Source of the DNA: JANRKF01 sp033763575
GTDB lineage: Bacteria; Pseudomonadota; Alphaproteobacteria; Rickettsiales; SXRF01
Assembly: GCA_033763575.1 (NCBI GenBank)
Contig: JANRKF010000003.1
Coordinates: 1 to 34,215, forward strand
Direction of reading: 5' to 3'
DNA length: 34,215 bases
Part shown: in pieces, positions 10,177 to 16,865 of the stretch
How the letters are laid out: each line of letters starts with the position of its first letter
Numbering within the stretch: position 1 is the stretch's first letter
Position numbers and translations under genes: made by a program
Notes under the pieces: generated by a model
The model's input: the letters and a program-made list of their open reading frames with translations, nothing else
Databases searched by the model: none
What the model was told of the DNA's origin: nothing

Positions 10177-10192
10177 CAACTAGATATTGTGA
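10177..10192 (-). promoter_or_regulatory. NrdR-like box, promoter-distal copy (downstream)
   Basis: The plus-strand sequence CAACTAGATATTGTGA matches about 12 of 16 positions of the NrdR consensus acaCwAtATaTwGtGt. Its left edge is exactly 33 bases from that of the second box, close to three helical turns, as expected for paired NrdR boxes. NrdR represses ribonucleotide reductase genes according to ATP/dATP levels. The nrdR gene itself is not in this window. Confidence 0.7.
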
Positions 10193-10209
10193 TTATTTTT
10201 GCATGATAC

Positions 10210-10225
10210 CCACTATATTATGTGT
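10210..10225 (-). promoter_or_regulatory. NrdR-like box overlapping the -10 region of nrdJ
   Basis: The plus-strand sequence CCACTATATTATGTGT matches about 13 of 16 positions of the NrdR consensus. It covers the candidate -10 hexamer of nrdJ, which is where repressor binding would block RNA polymerase. The pairing with the 10177 box makes the assignment much stronger than either match alone. Confidence 0.75.
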
Positions 10226-10244
10226 TTTTAACTAAATTCTTCAA
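10215..10244 (-). promoter_or_regulatory. nrdJ: Candidate nrdJ promoter
   Basis: On the minus strand TTGAAG (10244-10239) and TAATAT (10220-10215) are separated by 18 bases. Transcription would start about 200 bases before the nrdJ ATG and give a long leader. The rest of the 10010-10362 gap holds the two NrdR-like boxes and the leader hairpin; I see no B12-box consensus and no further gene in it. Confidence 0.45.
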
Positions 10245-10362
10245 TTGTGAAAGCTGGGGATAAGTCGGTGTAATCATGTAAGAATCTTGTCTCCCCTTCT
10301 TTTTTGCTCTGTGGGTAACTGCCGGGAAAAATCCTGCACCCCATAGATATAGTGGTCACTTT

Positions 10363-11217
10363 TTATTCTTCCGACGATCCGGCGATGACGCCATATTTTT
10401 CCCGCATATTTTTCGCGCAGAACTGGCAGCTCGCATTTTCCACATAAAGCGGATGCGTGCGATCTTCCGGTTTCAATGTCTGCCCGCAGCCCGGACACAT
10501 CGTCGCCGTTTGCGAAGGCACCAGCCCGTGACCGACCGCGATGCGGTTATCGAAGACATAGCACTCCCCCTCCCAGCGGCTTTCTTCGGGCGGAATCTCC
10601 TCGAGATATTTGAGGATGCCGCCTTTTAGATGATAGACGTTTTCAAACCCCTCCGCCTTCATCCACGCCGTGAATTTCTCGCAGCGTATGCCGCCGGTGC
10701 AGAAGGTGGCGATTTTTTTATCCTTCGCATCCGCCAGATTGTTCCGCACATAGCCCGGAAGCTGCTTGAAGATGCGCAACCCCGGATCGACCGCGCCTTT
10801 GAACGTCCCCAGATGCGTTTCGTAAACATTGCGCGTATCGATCACAATCACATCCGGATCATCGATCAGCGCATTCCAGTCCTTGGCCTCGACATATTCG
10901 CCCACCATATTCGGCGGGCACGGCTCGCCAATCGAAATCGTCTCTTTTTTCAACCTCACTTTCGTTCGCCTGAACGGCTTTTTTTCCGCAATACTCTCCT
11001 TATGCTCAAACGTCCCTCCCGCCACCTTATATAAATGCGCAAGCGCGCAATCGATCCCCTCGCGACTCCCGGCAATCGTGCCGTTAAATCCTTCCGCCGC
11101 AATGAGCAGCGACCCGCAAATGTCATTTTTTACCAATATCTCCAGTAACTCCTGCCGCTTCCCTGCAAAATGCGGGAAGTCAAAAAAATGGTAGAAAGCA
11201 GCGACGATGTAGGGCAT
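10363..11217 (-). CDS. trhO: tRNA uridine(34) hydroxylase, rhodanese-domain protein
   Basis: TrhO (formerly YceA) carries out oxygen-dependent hydroxylation of U34 in certain tRNAs, giving 5-hydroxyuridine, the precursor of the cmo5U/mcmo5U wobble modifications. The 284 residues show the family layout: an acylphosphatase-like N-terminal part (FYHFFDFP, LLIAAEGFNGTIAG), then a rhodanese domain with VIDTRNVYETHLGTFKGA and the active-site loop CTGGIRCEK, then a C-terminal segment with two CxxC-type pairs (CPGCG, CQFC) that probably bind a metal. The ATG at 11217 gives the usual N-terminus. It is divergent from the small plus-strand gene at 11315 and has a candidate promoter of its own. Confidence 0.93.
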   Translation of the reverse strand: MPYIVAAFYHFFDFPHFAGKRQELLEILVKNDICGSLLIAAEGFNGTIAGSREGIDCALAHLYKVAGGTFEHKESIAEKKPFRRTKVRLKKETISIGEPCPPNMVGEYVEAKDWNALIDDPDVIVIDTRNVYETHLGTFKGAVDPGLRIFKQLPGYVRNNLADAKDKKIATFCTGGIRCEKFTAWMKAEGFENVYHLKGGILKYLEEIPPEESRWEGECYVFDNRIAVGHGLVPSQTATMCPGCGQTLKPEDRTHPLYVENASCQFCAKNMREKYGVIAGSSEE

Positions 11218-11250
11218 AATTCAGGGGCCGGTGATTAAAGGAAAGAATGC

Positions 11251-11280
11251 AGTATATAATGTATTTTTTTCTCTTGTCAC
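11251..11280 (-). promoter_or_regulatory. trhO: Candidate trhO promoter
   Basis: On the minus strand GTGACA (11280-11275; 5 of 6 consensus positions) and TATACT (11256-11251; 5 of 6) are separated by 18 bases, about 35 bases before the trhO ATG. Both hexamers are good and the position is right. Confidence 0.55.
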
Positions 11281-11314
11281 TGACCTCTGAACTCCAGTTA
11301 CCGAGCAGCTAACT

Positions 11315-11542
11315 ATGGTCATTCATATCGATCCCCGCCGCATTAATACCCCCGCCTCCGGCCGCCCGCAGGTCCGGCGCGAGCGCCCGCGTGACGAAAA
11401 GCTAAAATCCGCACCGAAGCGGGTGGAGGAAAATTTCATTCCGGAACCGGAATCCCTCGCCACCATCATCCGCAACGCCGTCACCGCGCTGCGCGAAGGG
11501 TTCCACTGGGACCGCGGCACCATCCTCAATATCCTCGCTTAA
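11315..11542 (+). CDS. Small conserved-looking hypothetical protein (75 aa)
   Basis: The protein has a very basic, Pro/Arg/Lys-rich, probably disordered first half and a compact second half (PESLATIIRNAVTALREGFHW) ending in DRGTILNILA. The second half would form one or two amphipathic helices. Similar short proteins with a terminal WDRG(T/S)xxN motif occur in alphaproteobacteria, as far as I recall, with no function known to me. There is no signal peptide and no strong ribosome binding site before the ATG. It sits alone between the divergent trhO and the prepilin-like gene. The structured tail argues that it is real. Confidence 0.6.
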   Translation: MVIHIDPRRINTPASGRPQVRRERPRDEKLKSAPKRVEENFIPEPESLATIIRNAVTALREGFHWDRGTILNILA

Positions 11543-11670
11543 TCTCCTTTCTATTCTCAGGATCCCACGGGTTTTTGTGTCACGGAAGGGGGTAAAATGA
11601 AAAAAGTGCAATTTTTTTGATTTATTTTCTATTTAGCAATTATTAAACGCTTACCCGCTAGCTTCACCGC

Positions 11671-12504
11671 ATGATCAAAACGGAACAACTTACTATTTTT
11701 ACAGAAGAATCCGGAGAGGAATCCGGGTTCAGCTTCATCGAAATATCTCTCGTTCTGGTCATCATAGGGCTGGTTGTCGGGGGTGTACTGGTGGGGCGAT
11801 CCCTGATCCATACGGCAGAGCTAAGGAGTGTCGTAAGCGAATATCAGCGTTTTCAAACGGTCACTAACGCTTTTAAAAATAAATTTAACTCGCTGCCGGG
11901 CGACATGCCCAACGCCACCGCTTTCTGGGGTGCGGCGAACTCCAATCCGGCCGCCTGCCTCGCCGCCACCGGCACGGGAACGCAAACCTGCAATGGCGAT
12001 GGCAACTATATGTTCGCCAATACTCTCGGCATCAACCAGTATAGTGAGGAATTCATGTATTGGCAGCATTTATACAATGCCGGATTTCTGGATACGCCCT
12101 ATACCGGAAAATCTGGCCCCAACGGAGCAAGCGACGCTATTCTTGGCACCAATGTCCCGCGCAGCAGAATGCCGGACGGTGGCTGGTCGATGGATTATGA
12201 TCCCTATTATTCCGGCGATCCTTATAGCTTCGCCTTTGATTATCAACGATATTACCGTTACGGTTCCAAGGCGACCAACAGCCTGACCCATGCGGTGCTG
12301 CTGACACCGCATGATGCATGGAATGTGGATTCAAAAATCGATGATGGAAAACCGGGTGACGGCAGGGTCATTGCGTTTAACTGGGATTTTTGCACGAATG
12401 CCCCATCCAATGGCGATCCTGTCGTCAGCGACAGGGTAAACTCTATTTATCTGGTGACAGCTACGAATATCCTGTGCGCTTTGGCTTTTACCCGGCCTTT
12501 TTGA
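11671..12504 (+). CDS. Prepilin-like protein with type IV pilin N-terminal motif
   Basis: The 277 residues begin with a 19-residue charged leader ending in Gly, followed by FSFIEISLVLVIIGLVVGG. This is a prepilin peptidase site (G19/F20, Glu at mature position 5) plus the hydrophobic helix that anchors pilins and pseudopilins in the inner membrane. Next comes a helical stretch with the motif NKFNSLPGDMPNATAFWG, typical of a group of alphaproteobacterial pilin-like proteins. A globular Gly/Asn/Tyr-rich part with Cys pairs follows, ending TATNILCALAFTRPF. It would need a prepilin peptidase and an assembly platform, none of which is nearby, so whether it is a pilin, pseudopilin or solitary surface protein cannot be told. 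No good ribosome binding site precedes the ATG. The stop lies 59 bases before ribBX. Confidence 0.85.
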   Translation: MIKTEQLTIFTEESGEESGFSFIEISLVLVIIGLVVGGVLVGRSLIHTAELRSVVSEYQRFQTVTNAFKNKFNSLPGDMPNATAFWGAANSNPAACLAATGTGTQTCNGDGNYMFANTLGINQYSEEFMYWQHLYNAGFLDTPYTGKSGPNGASDAILGTNVPRSRMPDGGWSMDYDPYYSGDPYSFAFDYQRYYRYGSKATNSLTHAVLLTPHDAWNVDSKIDDGKPGDGRVIAFNWDFCTNAPSNGDPVVSDRVNSIYLVTATNILCALAFTRPF

Positions 12505-12563
12505 GTGTGCCCTCCAGAAAAAATCTTGAGCCCGTGCAAGCGGCGCACTATAGTCGCCCGCCT

Positions 12564-13652
12564 ATGACCCTTTCCCCGATAGCCGATATTCTTGACGATG
12601 CCCGCAATGGCCGCATGTTCATCCTGGTCGATGATGAAGACCGCGAGAATGAAGGCGACCTCGTCATCCCCGCGCAATTCGCCACGCCGGAAGCCATTAA
12701 TTTCATGGCCAAGCACGGGCGCGGCCTCATCTGCCTCGCCATGGAGCGGGCGCGGGTGGTGCAGCTGGGCCTCAACCTCATGTCGCCGGAAAATTCCTCC
12801 CGCCACCAGACGGCGTTTACCGTTTCCATCGAAGCACGCGAGGGTGTGACGACCGGCATTTCCGCCGCCGACCGGGCGCATACGATTCAGGTGGCCATCG
12901 ACCCTGCGAAAAATGCCGCCGATATCGGCTCGCCCGGCCATGTGTTCCCGCTGATCGCCAAGGATGGCGGCGTGCTGGTGCGCGCCGGGCATACCGAAGC
13001 GGCGGTGGATATTGCACGGCTCGCGGGCGTTAACCCCGCCGGGGTCATCTGCGAAATCATGAATGACGACGGCAGCATGGCCCGCCTTCCCGAACTGCTC
13101 GCCTTCGCCAAACAGCATGGGCTGAAAGTGGCGAGCATCGCCGAACTCATCGCCTACCGCAGGCGCTCCGAAAAATTGGTAAGGCGCGTGATCGAAGCGC
13201 CGTTTTCCAGCAAGCATGGCGGCGATTTTTCCATGATCGTCTACTCCACCACCACCGAATATGCCGAGCATGTGGCGTTGGTCAAAGGCACGATCGACAC
13301 CGCCAAACCGGTGCTGGTGCGGATGCATTCGGCAAACATGCTGCAGGATATGCTGGCCGATGCGGACTCTAAAGGCAGCCTTCTCTCCGAAGCGATGAAG
13401 GCGATTGAGAAAAACGGCAGCGGCATATTGGTGCTGCTGCGCGAACCGATCAAAACCTCGCTCTCCGACCAGCTCCGGCTGAAAAAAGGCGAAACGCCGC
13501 TCGCGCCGATGGATTTGCGCGATTACGGCATCGGCGCGCAGATACTCCTCGATCTCGGCGTGCGTGACATGACTTTGCTTTCTAACGCACGACGCAGCGT
13601 GGTCGGGCTGGAAGGCTACGGACTCACCATTGCAGGATACCAGCCATTATGA
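12564..13652 (+). CDS. ribB: 3,4-dihydroxy-2-butanone-4-phosphate synthase fused to a degenerate GTP cyclohydrolase II-like domain
   Basis: The N-terminal domain (residues about 1-200) converts ribulose 5-phosphate to the four-carbon riboflavin precursor. It carries DDEDRENEGD at residues 23-32, KHGRGLICLAM, and a RAGHTEAAVDIARLAG segment. The C-terminal domain (about 205-362) aligns with RibA, but where active enzymes have the zinc ligands (ECLTGD, RCDCG) it reads MHSANMLQDMLADADSKGS, and the RQEGRxIG loop is REPIKTSL. GTP cyclohydrolase II activity is therefore not expected; this is the RibBX arrangement described in Proteobacteria. A separate RibA should exist elsewhere. I chose the ATG at 12564 because the reading frame upstream overlaps the prepilin-like gene and is not RibB-like. 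It overlaps ribH by ATGA. Confidence 0.93.
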   Translation: MTLSPIADILDDARNGRMFILVDDEDRENEGDLVIPAQFATPEAINFMAKHGRGLICLAMERARVVQLGLNLMSPENSSRHQTAFTVSIEAREGVTTGISAADRAHTIQVAIDPAKNAADIGSPGHVFPLIAKDGGVLVRAGHTEAAVDIARLAGVNPAGVICEIMNDDGSMARLPELLAFAKQHGLKVASIAELIAYRRRSEKLVRRVIEAPFSSKHGGDFSMIVYSTTTEYAEHVALVKGTIDTAKPVLVRMHSANMLQDMLADADSKGSLLSEAMKAIEKNGSGILVLLREPIKTSLSDQLRLKKGETPLAPMDLRDYGIGAQILLDLGVRDMTLLSNARRSVVGLEGYGLTIAGYQPL

Positions 13653-14071
13653 CCCATATATTAATCATCTCCGCCCGTTTTTATGAAGACATCGCCGGTG
13701 AGCTTGAAAGCGGCGCGGTGCAAACGCTTCAGGATGCAGGCGCGACCTTTGAAGTGGAGGCCGTGCCCGGCGCGTTCGAGATTCCCGCCGCCATCGGTTT
13801 CGCCGCCAAAAGTAAAAAATTCGACGGCTTCATCGCGCTCGGCTGTGTCATCCGCGGCGAAACGTCCCATTATGACTATGTATGCGGTGAAAGTGCACGC
13901 GGGTTAATGGATTTGAGCTTGCAACAGGGATGTGCTATAGGGTATGGAATACTCACCGTGGAAAATGAGGAGCAGGCGTGGGAGCGCGCCAGCGTATCGC
14001 AAGGCAATAAGGGCCGTGATGCCGCGAATGCCTGCCTGCGCATGATCCATCTGAAACAACAATTTCGATAA
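13649..14071 (+). CDS. ribH: 6,7-dimethyl-8-ribityllumazine synthase
   Basis: Lumazine synthase condenses the RibB product with the pyrimidine intermediate to form the direct riboflavin precursor. The 140 residues show the family motifs: ARFYEDI near the N-terminus, VPGAFEIPAAI, the GCVIRGETSHYDYV segment with the catalytic His, and NKGRDAANACLRM near the end. The length is on the short side but normal for alphaproteobacteria. The ATG overlaps the end of ribBX by four bases, so the two are translationally coupled. It is followed after 10 bases by nusB, the standard alphaproteobacterial order. Confidence 0.95.
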   Translation: MTHILIISARFYEDIAGELESGAVQTLQDAGATFEVEAVPGAFEIPAAIGFAAKSKKFDGFIALGCVIRGETSHYDYVCGESARGLMDLSLQQGCAIGYGILTVENEEQAWERASVSQGNKGRDAANACLRMIHLKQQFR

Positions 14072-14081
14072 TGGGAATCTT

Positions 14082-14561
14082 ATGCCGGTGACCAACGCCA
14101 AAAACCTTTCGCTGCAGAAAAAATCAGCCTCACGCGTGGCCGCCGTGCAATGCCTGTACAAGCTCGCCATGAATAACGAAACGCTCGACCCGGCAAAGCA
14201 ATTATCGGCGCTGAAAGTGCAGCTTTTCCGCAATCCGGAAGAGCAAAAAGCCACTATCGGTGCGGCGGTGGAGCCGAATTACCCGCTCTATGAAGCCATC
14301 CTCACCGGCGTGAAGAAAAACGGCAAAGATATTGAAAAAATGCTGGGTACGGTGCTTTCCAAAGACTGGAAGCGCGAGCGCATGAGCCCGGTCCTGATCG
14401 CCATCCTGCAATGCGCGATCTCGGAGCTGTTCTTCGCCAAGGAAACACCGCTCAAAGTGGTGCAGGACGAGTATAGCCGCCTGACCCGCAGCTTTTTCGG
14501 CGAAAAGGAAGTGAAGTTCGTGTTCGCGGTGCTTTCGGCGCTTGCGGAGAGTTTTGAGTAA
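14082..14561 (+). CDS. nusB: Transcription antitermination factor NusB
   Basis: NusB binds boxA RNA together with NusE (S10) and supports antitermination of rRNA operons. The 159-residue, mostly helical protein has the family's N-terminal segment KKSASRVAAVQCLYKLAMN, which contains the Arg-rich boxA-contacting face, and the C-terminal motif ILQCAISELFFAKETPLKVVQDEYSRLTRSFFGEKEVKFV, here in three adjoining pieces. GGGA lies 6 bases before the ATG. It is the third gene of the rib-nus run. Its stop is followed after five bases by a double-hairpin repeat that separates it from thiL. Confidence 0.94.
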   Translation: MPVTNAKNLSLQKKSASRVAAVQCLYKLAMNNETLDPAKQLSALKVQLFRNPEEQKATIGAAVEPNYPLYEAILTGVKKNGKDIEKMLGTVLSKDWKRERMSPVLIAILQCAISELFFAKETPLKVVQDEYSRLTRSFFGEKEVKFVFAVLSALAESFE

Positions 14562-14566
14562 GCGTT

Positions 14567-14651
14567 GTCATACCCGCGCAGGCGGGTATCCATTCGCTTG
14601 ATAAATATATTATATTCTTTGCGAGTGGACTCCCGCCTTCGCGGGAGTGAC
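14567..14651 (+). repeat. Double-hairpin intergenic repeat, copy A (nusB-thiL)
   Basis: An 85-base element starts GTCATACCC and ends GGGAGTGAC, so its ends are inverted repeats. It is made of two perfect hairpins: ATACCCGC-gcag-GCGGGTAT (14570-14589) and ACTCCCGC-cttc-GCGGGAGT (14629-14648), joined by an AT-rich centre. The stems resemble widespread REP/dRS3-like palindromes (ATTCCCGC..GCGGGAAT). The two arms keep pairing although their bases differ, which implies selection or recent spread. The right hairpin contains the GGGAG that is the only good ribosome binding site for thiL. Confidence 0.8.
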
Positions 14652-14656
14652 AGGTA

Positions 14657-15592
14657 ATGGCCAACGAACACACCCTCATCAGAAAATATTTCGCGCCGCT
14701 GGCGGAGGCGTTCCCCGGAAGCCTGAACCTTACCGATGATGCGGCCATTCTCGATATTCCGGCAGGCCAGCAACTGGTCGTCACCAAAGATGCGATTAGC
14801 GAAGGAATCCATTATTTAGCGGGCACCGACCCGGCGATGATCGCCAAAAAACTGCTGCGTACCAACCTCTCCGACCTCGCCGCCATGGGCGCCACGCCTT
14901 ATTGTTATTTTCTTGCCATGGCCCTACCCTCACCGCTTTCCGAAGATTTTATCAGGCGCTTTGCCGAAGGCCTCGCGGAAGATCAAAAAGAATTTGGAAT
15001 ATCTCTCGCGGGCGGCGACACGATTGCCACAAACGGCGCACCGGTTTTTTCGCTCACCGCGCACGGGCTGGTGCCCCAAGGCGCAGCGCTGCGCAGGAAC
15101 GGAGCGCAGACGGGCGACGCGATTTATGTATCCGGCACGCTGGGCGATGCGGCGCTGGGCTTGCACAGGTATCAGGTGACAGGTGGCAGGTGGCAGGAGG
15201 ATGATTATTTGATGCAAAGATATTTGCTGCCACAGCCGCGCTTGGAATTGGGCGTGCAATTGCGTGGGCAGGCAATGAGTTGCATCGATATTTCCGATGG
15301 GCTGCTCGCCGATATGGGGCATATCTGCGATGCCTCCAATGTCGGCGCGGAAATTTCGCTGGAACATATTCCGCTGTCGGATGCCGCAAAAAAAATGCTG
15401 GAAGCATCGCCCGAACTCTGGCCGCTGATTTATAGTGGCGGCGACGATTATGAGTTGTTGTTTACACTGCCGGAAGGAGAAAAACCACCCGCTGGCACCA
15501 CGAAGATTGGCAAAATTATTGCGGGAAGCGGAGTAAAATTATTGCACGAAGGAAAAGAAGTTCCGGTGCAGAAAAAAGGTTATTCGCATTAG
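14657..15592 (+). CDS. thiL: Thiamine-monophosphate kinase
   Basis: ThiL phosphorylates thiamine monophosphate to the active cofactor thiamine pyrophosphate. The 311 residues carry LTDDAA at 25-30 (metal and ATP binding), KLLRTNLSDLAAMGA, SLAGGDT, the ISDGLLADMGHI motif and SGGDDYELLFT, all typical of the family. The ATG is 9 bases after GGGAG, which lies in the right hairpin of the upstream repeat element. Around residues 170-181 (HRYQVTGGRWQE) a degenerate 7-base tandem repeat encodes a small insertion not usual for the family. It is the last gene of the rib-nus run, and a second hairpin element begins 5 bases after its stop. Confidence 0.95.
   Translation: MANEHTLIRKYFAPLAEAFPGSLNLTDDAAILDIPAGQQLVVTKDAISEGIHYLAGTDPAMIAKKLLRTNLSDLAAMGATPYCYFLAMALPSPLSEDFIRRFAEGLAEDQKEFGISLAGGDTIATNGAPVFSLTAHGLVPQGAALRRNGAQTGDAIYVSGTLGDAALGLHRYQVTGGRWQEDDYLMQRYLLPQPRLELGVQLRGQAMSCIDISDGLLADMGHICDASNVGAEISLEHIPLSDAAKKMLEASPELWPLIYSGGDDYELLFTLPEGEKPPAGTTKIGKIIAGSGVKLLHEGKEVPVQKKGYSH
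15164..15198 (+). repeat. Degenerate 7-base tandem repeat inside thiL
   Basis: Five consecutive heptamers of the form NNCAGG(T/A) are present: CACAGGT, ATCAGGT, GACAGGT, GGCAGGT, GGCAGGA. They encode RYQVTGGRWQE in ThiL. Because the unit is not a multiple of three, gain or loss of one unit would shift the frame. Confidence 0.7.
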
Positions 15593-15597
15593 TTTTT

Positions 15598-15674
15598 GTC
15601 ATTCCTGCGAAGGCAGGAATCTCTACATCCTACGCGCAAGCGGCAAAAGAGATCCCCGCCTGCGCGGGGATGAC
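15598..15674. repeat. Double-hairpin intergenic repeat, copy B (thiL-alaC)
   Basis: A 77-base element starts GTCATTCC and ends GGATGAC. Two perfect hairpins are ATTCCTGC-gaag-GCAGGAAT (15601-15620) and ATCCCCGC-ctgc-GCGGGGAT (15652-15671). It lies between the convergent stops of thiL and alaC, and read on the minus strand the hairpin next to alaC is followed by CTCTTTT. It therefore probably serves as a terminator. It has the same architecture as copy A but different stem sequences. Confidence 0.8.
15645..15671 (-). terminator. Probable terminator of alaC within repeat copy B
   Basis: Just after the alaC stop, the minus strand has an 8-base GC-rich perfect stem with loop GCAG and then a CTCTTTT tract. 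The T-tract is short, so termination may be partial. Confidence 0.5.
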
Positions 15675-15677
15675 GCA

Positions 15678-16856
15678 TTACTGATGCGATAAAAACGCCT
15701 TCATATTGCGCACAGCCTGGCGCAGGCGGTGCTTATTTTCCACCAGCGCGATGCGGACATAATCGTTGCCGCCGGGGCCGAACCCGATGCCCGGCGCCAC
15801 CGCCACATCCGCCTCGGTGAGCAGCAATTTTGAAAACTCCAGCGAGCCTAAATGCAGGTATTTTTCCGGCAGTTTTGCCCACACGAACATGGATGCATCG
15901 GGCTTTTCCATCGGCCAGACTTTGGCAAGTCCATCCACCACCACATCGCGCCGGTCTTTATACAGCACCCGCATTTGATCGACATAGTCCTGCAGGCCGT
16001 TGATGGCGGAAGTCGCCGCAATCTGCATGGGCAGGAATGTGCCGTAATCGAGATAGGATTTAATTTTGGTAAGCGCGCCGACGAGATGTTTGTTGCCCGC
16101 CGCAAACCCGATGCGCCAACCGGCCATCGAATAGGTTTTAGATAACGTCGTAAATTCCACCGCCACATCCTTGGCGCCTTTGACTTGCAGCATGGAAGGC
16201 GTGGGTTTCGCCTCATCAAAATACAGTTCGCAGTAGGCGAGATCCGAAATCGCATACACCTCATATTTGCGGCAAAGCCCCACCACCTCTTCGTAAAAAC
16301 CGATATCGACCGTCTCCGCCGTCGGATTGCAGGGATAATTCACCACCACCGCCACCGGCTTCGGTTTGGCGCTAAGCGCGGCTTCCAGATTTTTCATGAA
16401 ATCCGGCGCGTGCGGGGTGTTGGGAATATGGCGCACCTCGGCACCGGGAATGATGAATCCCCAGGTGTGAATCGGATAGCTGGGGTCCGGAACCACGAAC
16501 ACATCCCCCGGCTGCGAGATGGCATTGGCCAAATTGGCAAGACCTTCTTTCGAGCCAATCGTCACGCATAGTTCCGTATCCGGATTAATATCGACACCGA
16601 AACGATTTTTATAATAACCCGCCTGCGCTTTACGCAGCCCGTGAATACCCTTAGATACCGAATAGCGGCTGGCCTTGGGATCACCGAGCGCCTCACGCAG
16701 TTTGCTCATCACATGCGCGGGCGGTTTGGAATCCGGGTTGCCCATGCCGAGATCGATGATGTCTTTGCCCGCAGCACGCGCCTCGGCCTTAATCTTGTTG
16801 ACCTCAGCAAAAACATACGGCGGCAGGCGGCCAATACGGTAAAATTCGGTTTGCAT
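15678..16856 (-). CDS. alaC: AlaC-like PLP-dependent aminotransferase
   Basis: This is a fold type I class I/II aminotransferase of 392 residues. The N-terminus (YRIGRLPPYVFAEVNKIK) matches the glutamate-pyruvate aminotransferase AlaC family; close relatives are often labelled LL-diaminopimelate aminotransferase. Visible motifs are NYPCNPTA (173-180), SDLAY with Asp205, and the PLP lysine Lys240 in SKTYSMAGWRIGF. The likely reaction is alanine formation from pyruvate and glutamate, with some uncertainty about substrate. It starts 9 bases after the stop of the upstream lipoprotein gene, so the two form one transcription unit. It converges on thiL with a hairpin repeat in between. Confidence 0.85.
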   Translation of the reverse strand: MQTEFYRIGRLPPYVFAEVNKIKAEARAAGKDIIDLGMGNPDSKPPAHVMSKLREALGDPKASRYSVSKGIHGLRKAQAGYYKNRFGVDINPDTELCVTIGSKEGLANLANAISQPGDVFVVPDPSYPIHTWGFIIPGAEVRHIPNTPHAPDFMKNLEAALSAKPKPVAVVVNYPCNPTAETVDIGFYEEVVGLCRKYEVYAISDLAYCELYFDEAKPTPSMLQVKGAKDVAVEFTTLSKTYSMAGWRIGFAAGNKHLVGALTKIKSYLDYGTFLPMQIAATSAINGLQDYVDQMRVLYKDRRDVVVDGLAKVWPMEKPDASMFVWAKLPEKYLHLGSLEFSKLLLTEADVAVAPGIGFGPGGNDYVRIALVENKHRLRQAVRNMKAFLSHQ

Positions 16857-16865
16857 AGATATGTC

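Noticed and set aside
10010..10362. Cobalamin riboswitch upstream of the B12-dependent reductase
   Set aside because: I looked for a B12-box-like conserved core and found none; the region is better explained by NrdR-like boxes and a promoter. A covariance-model search would settle it.
12390..12563. 58-codon N-terminal extension of RibB
   Set aside because: It overlaps the prepilin-like gene in another frame and has no RibB similarity; the family begins at the ATG at 12564.
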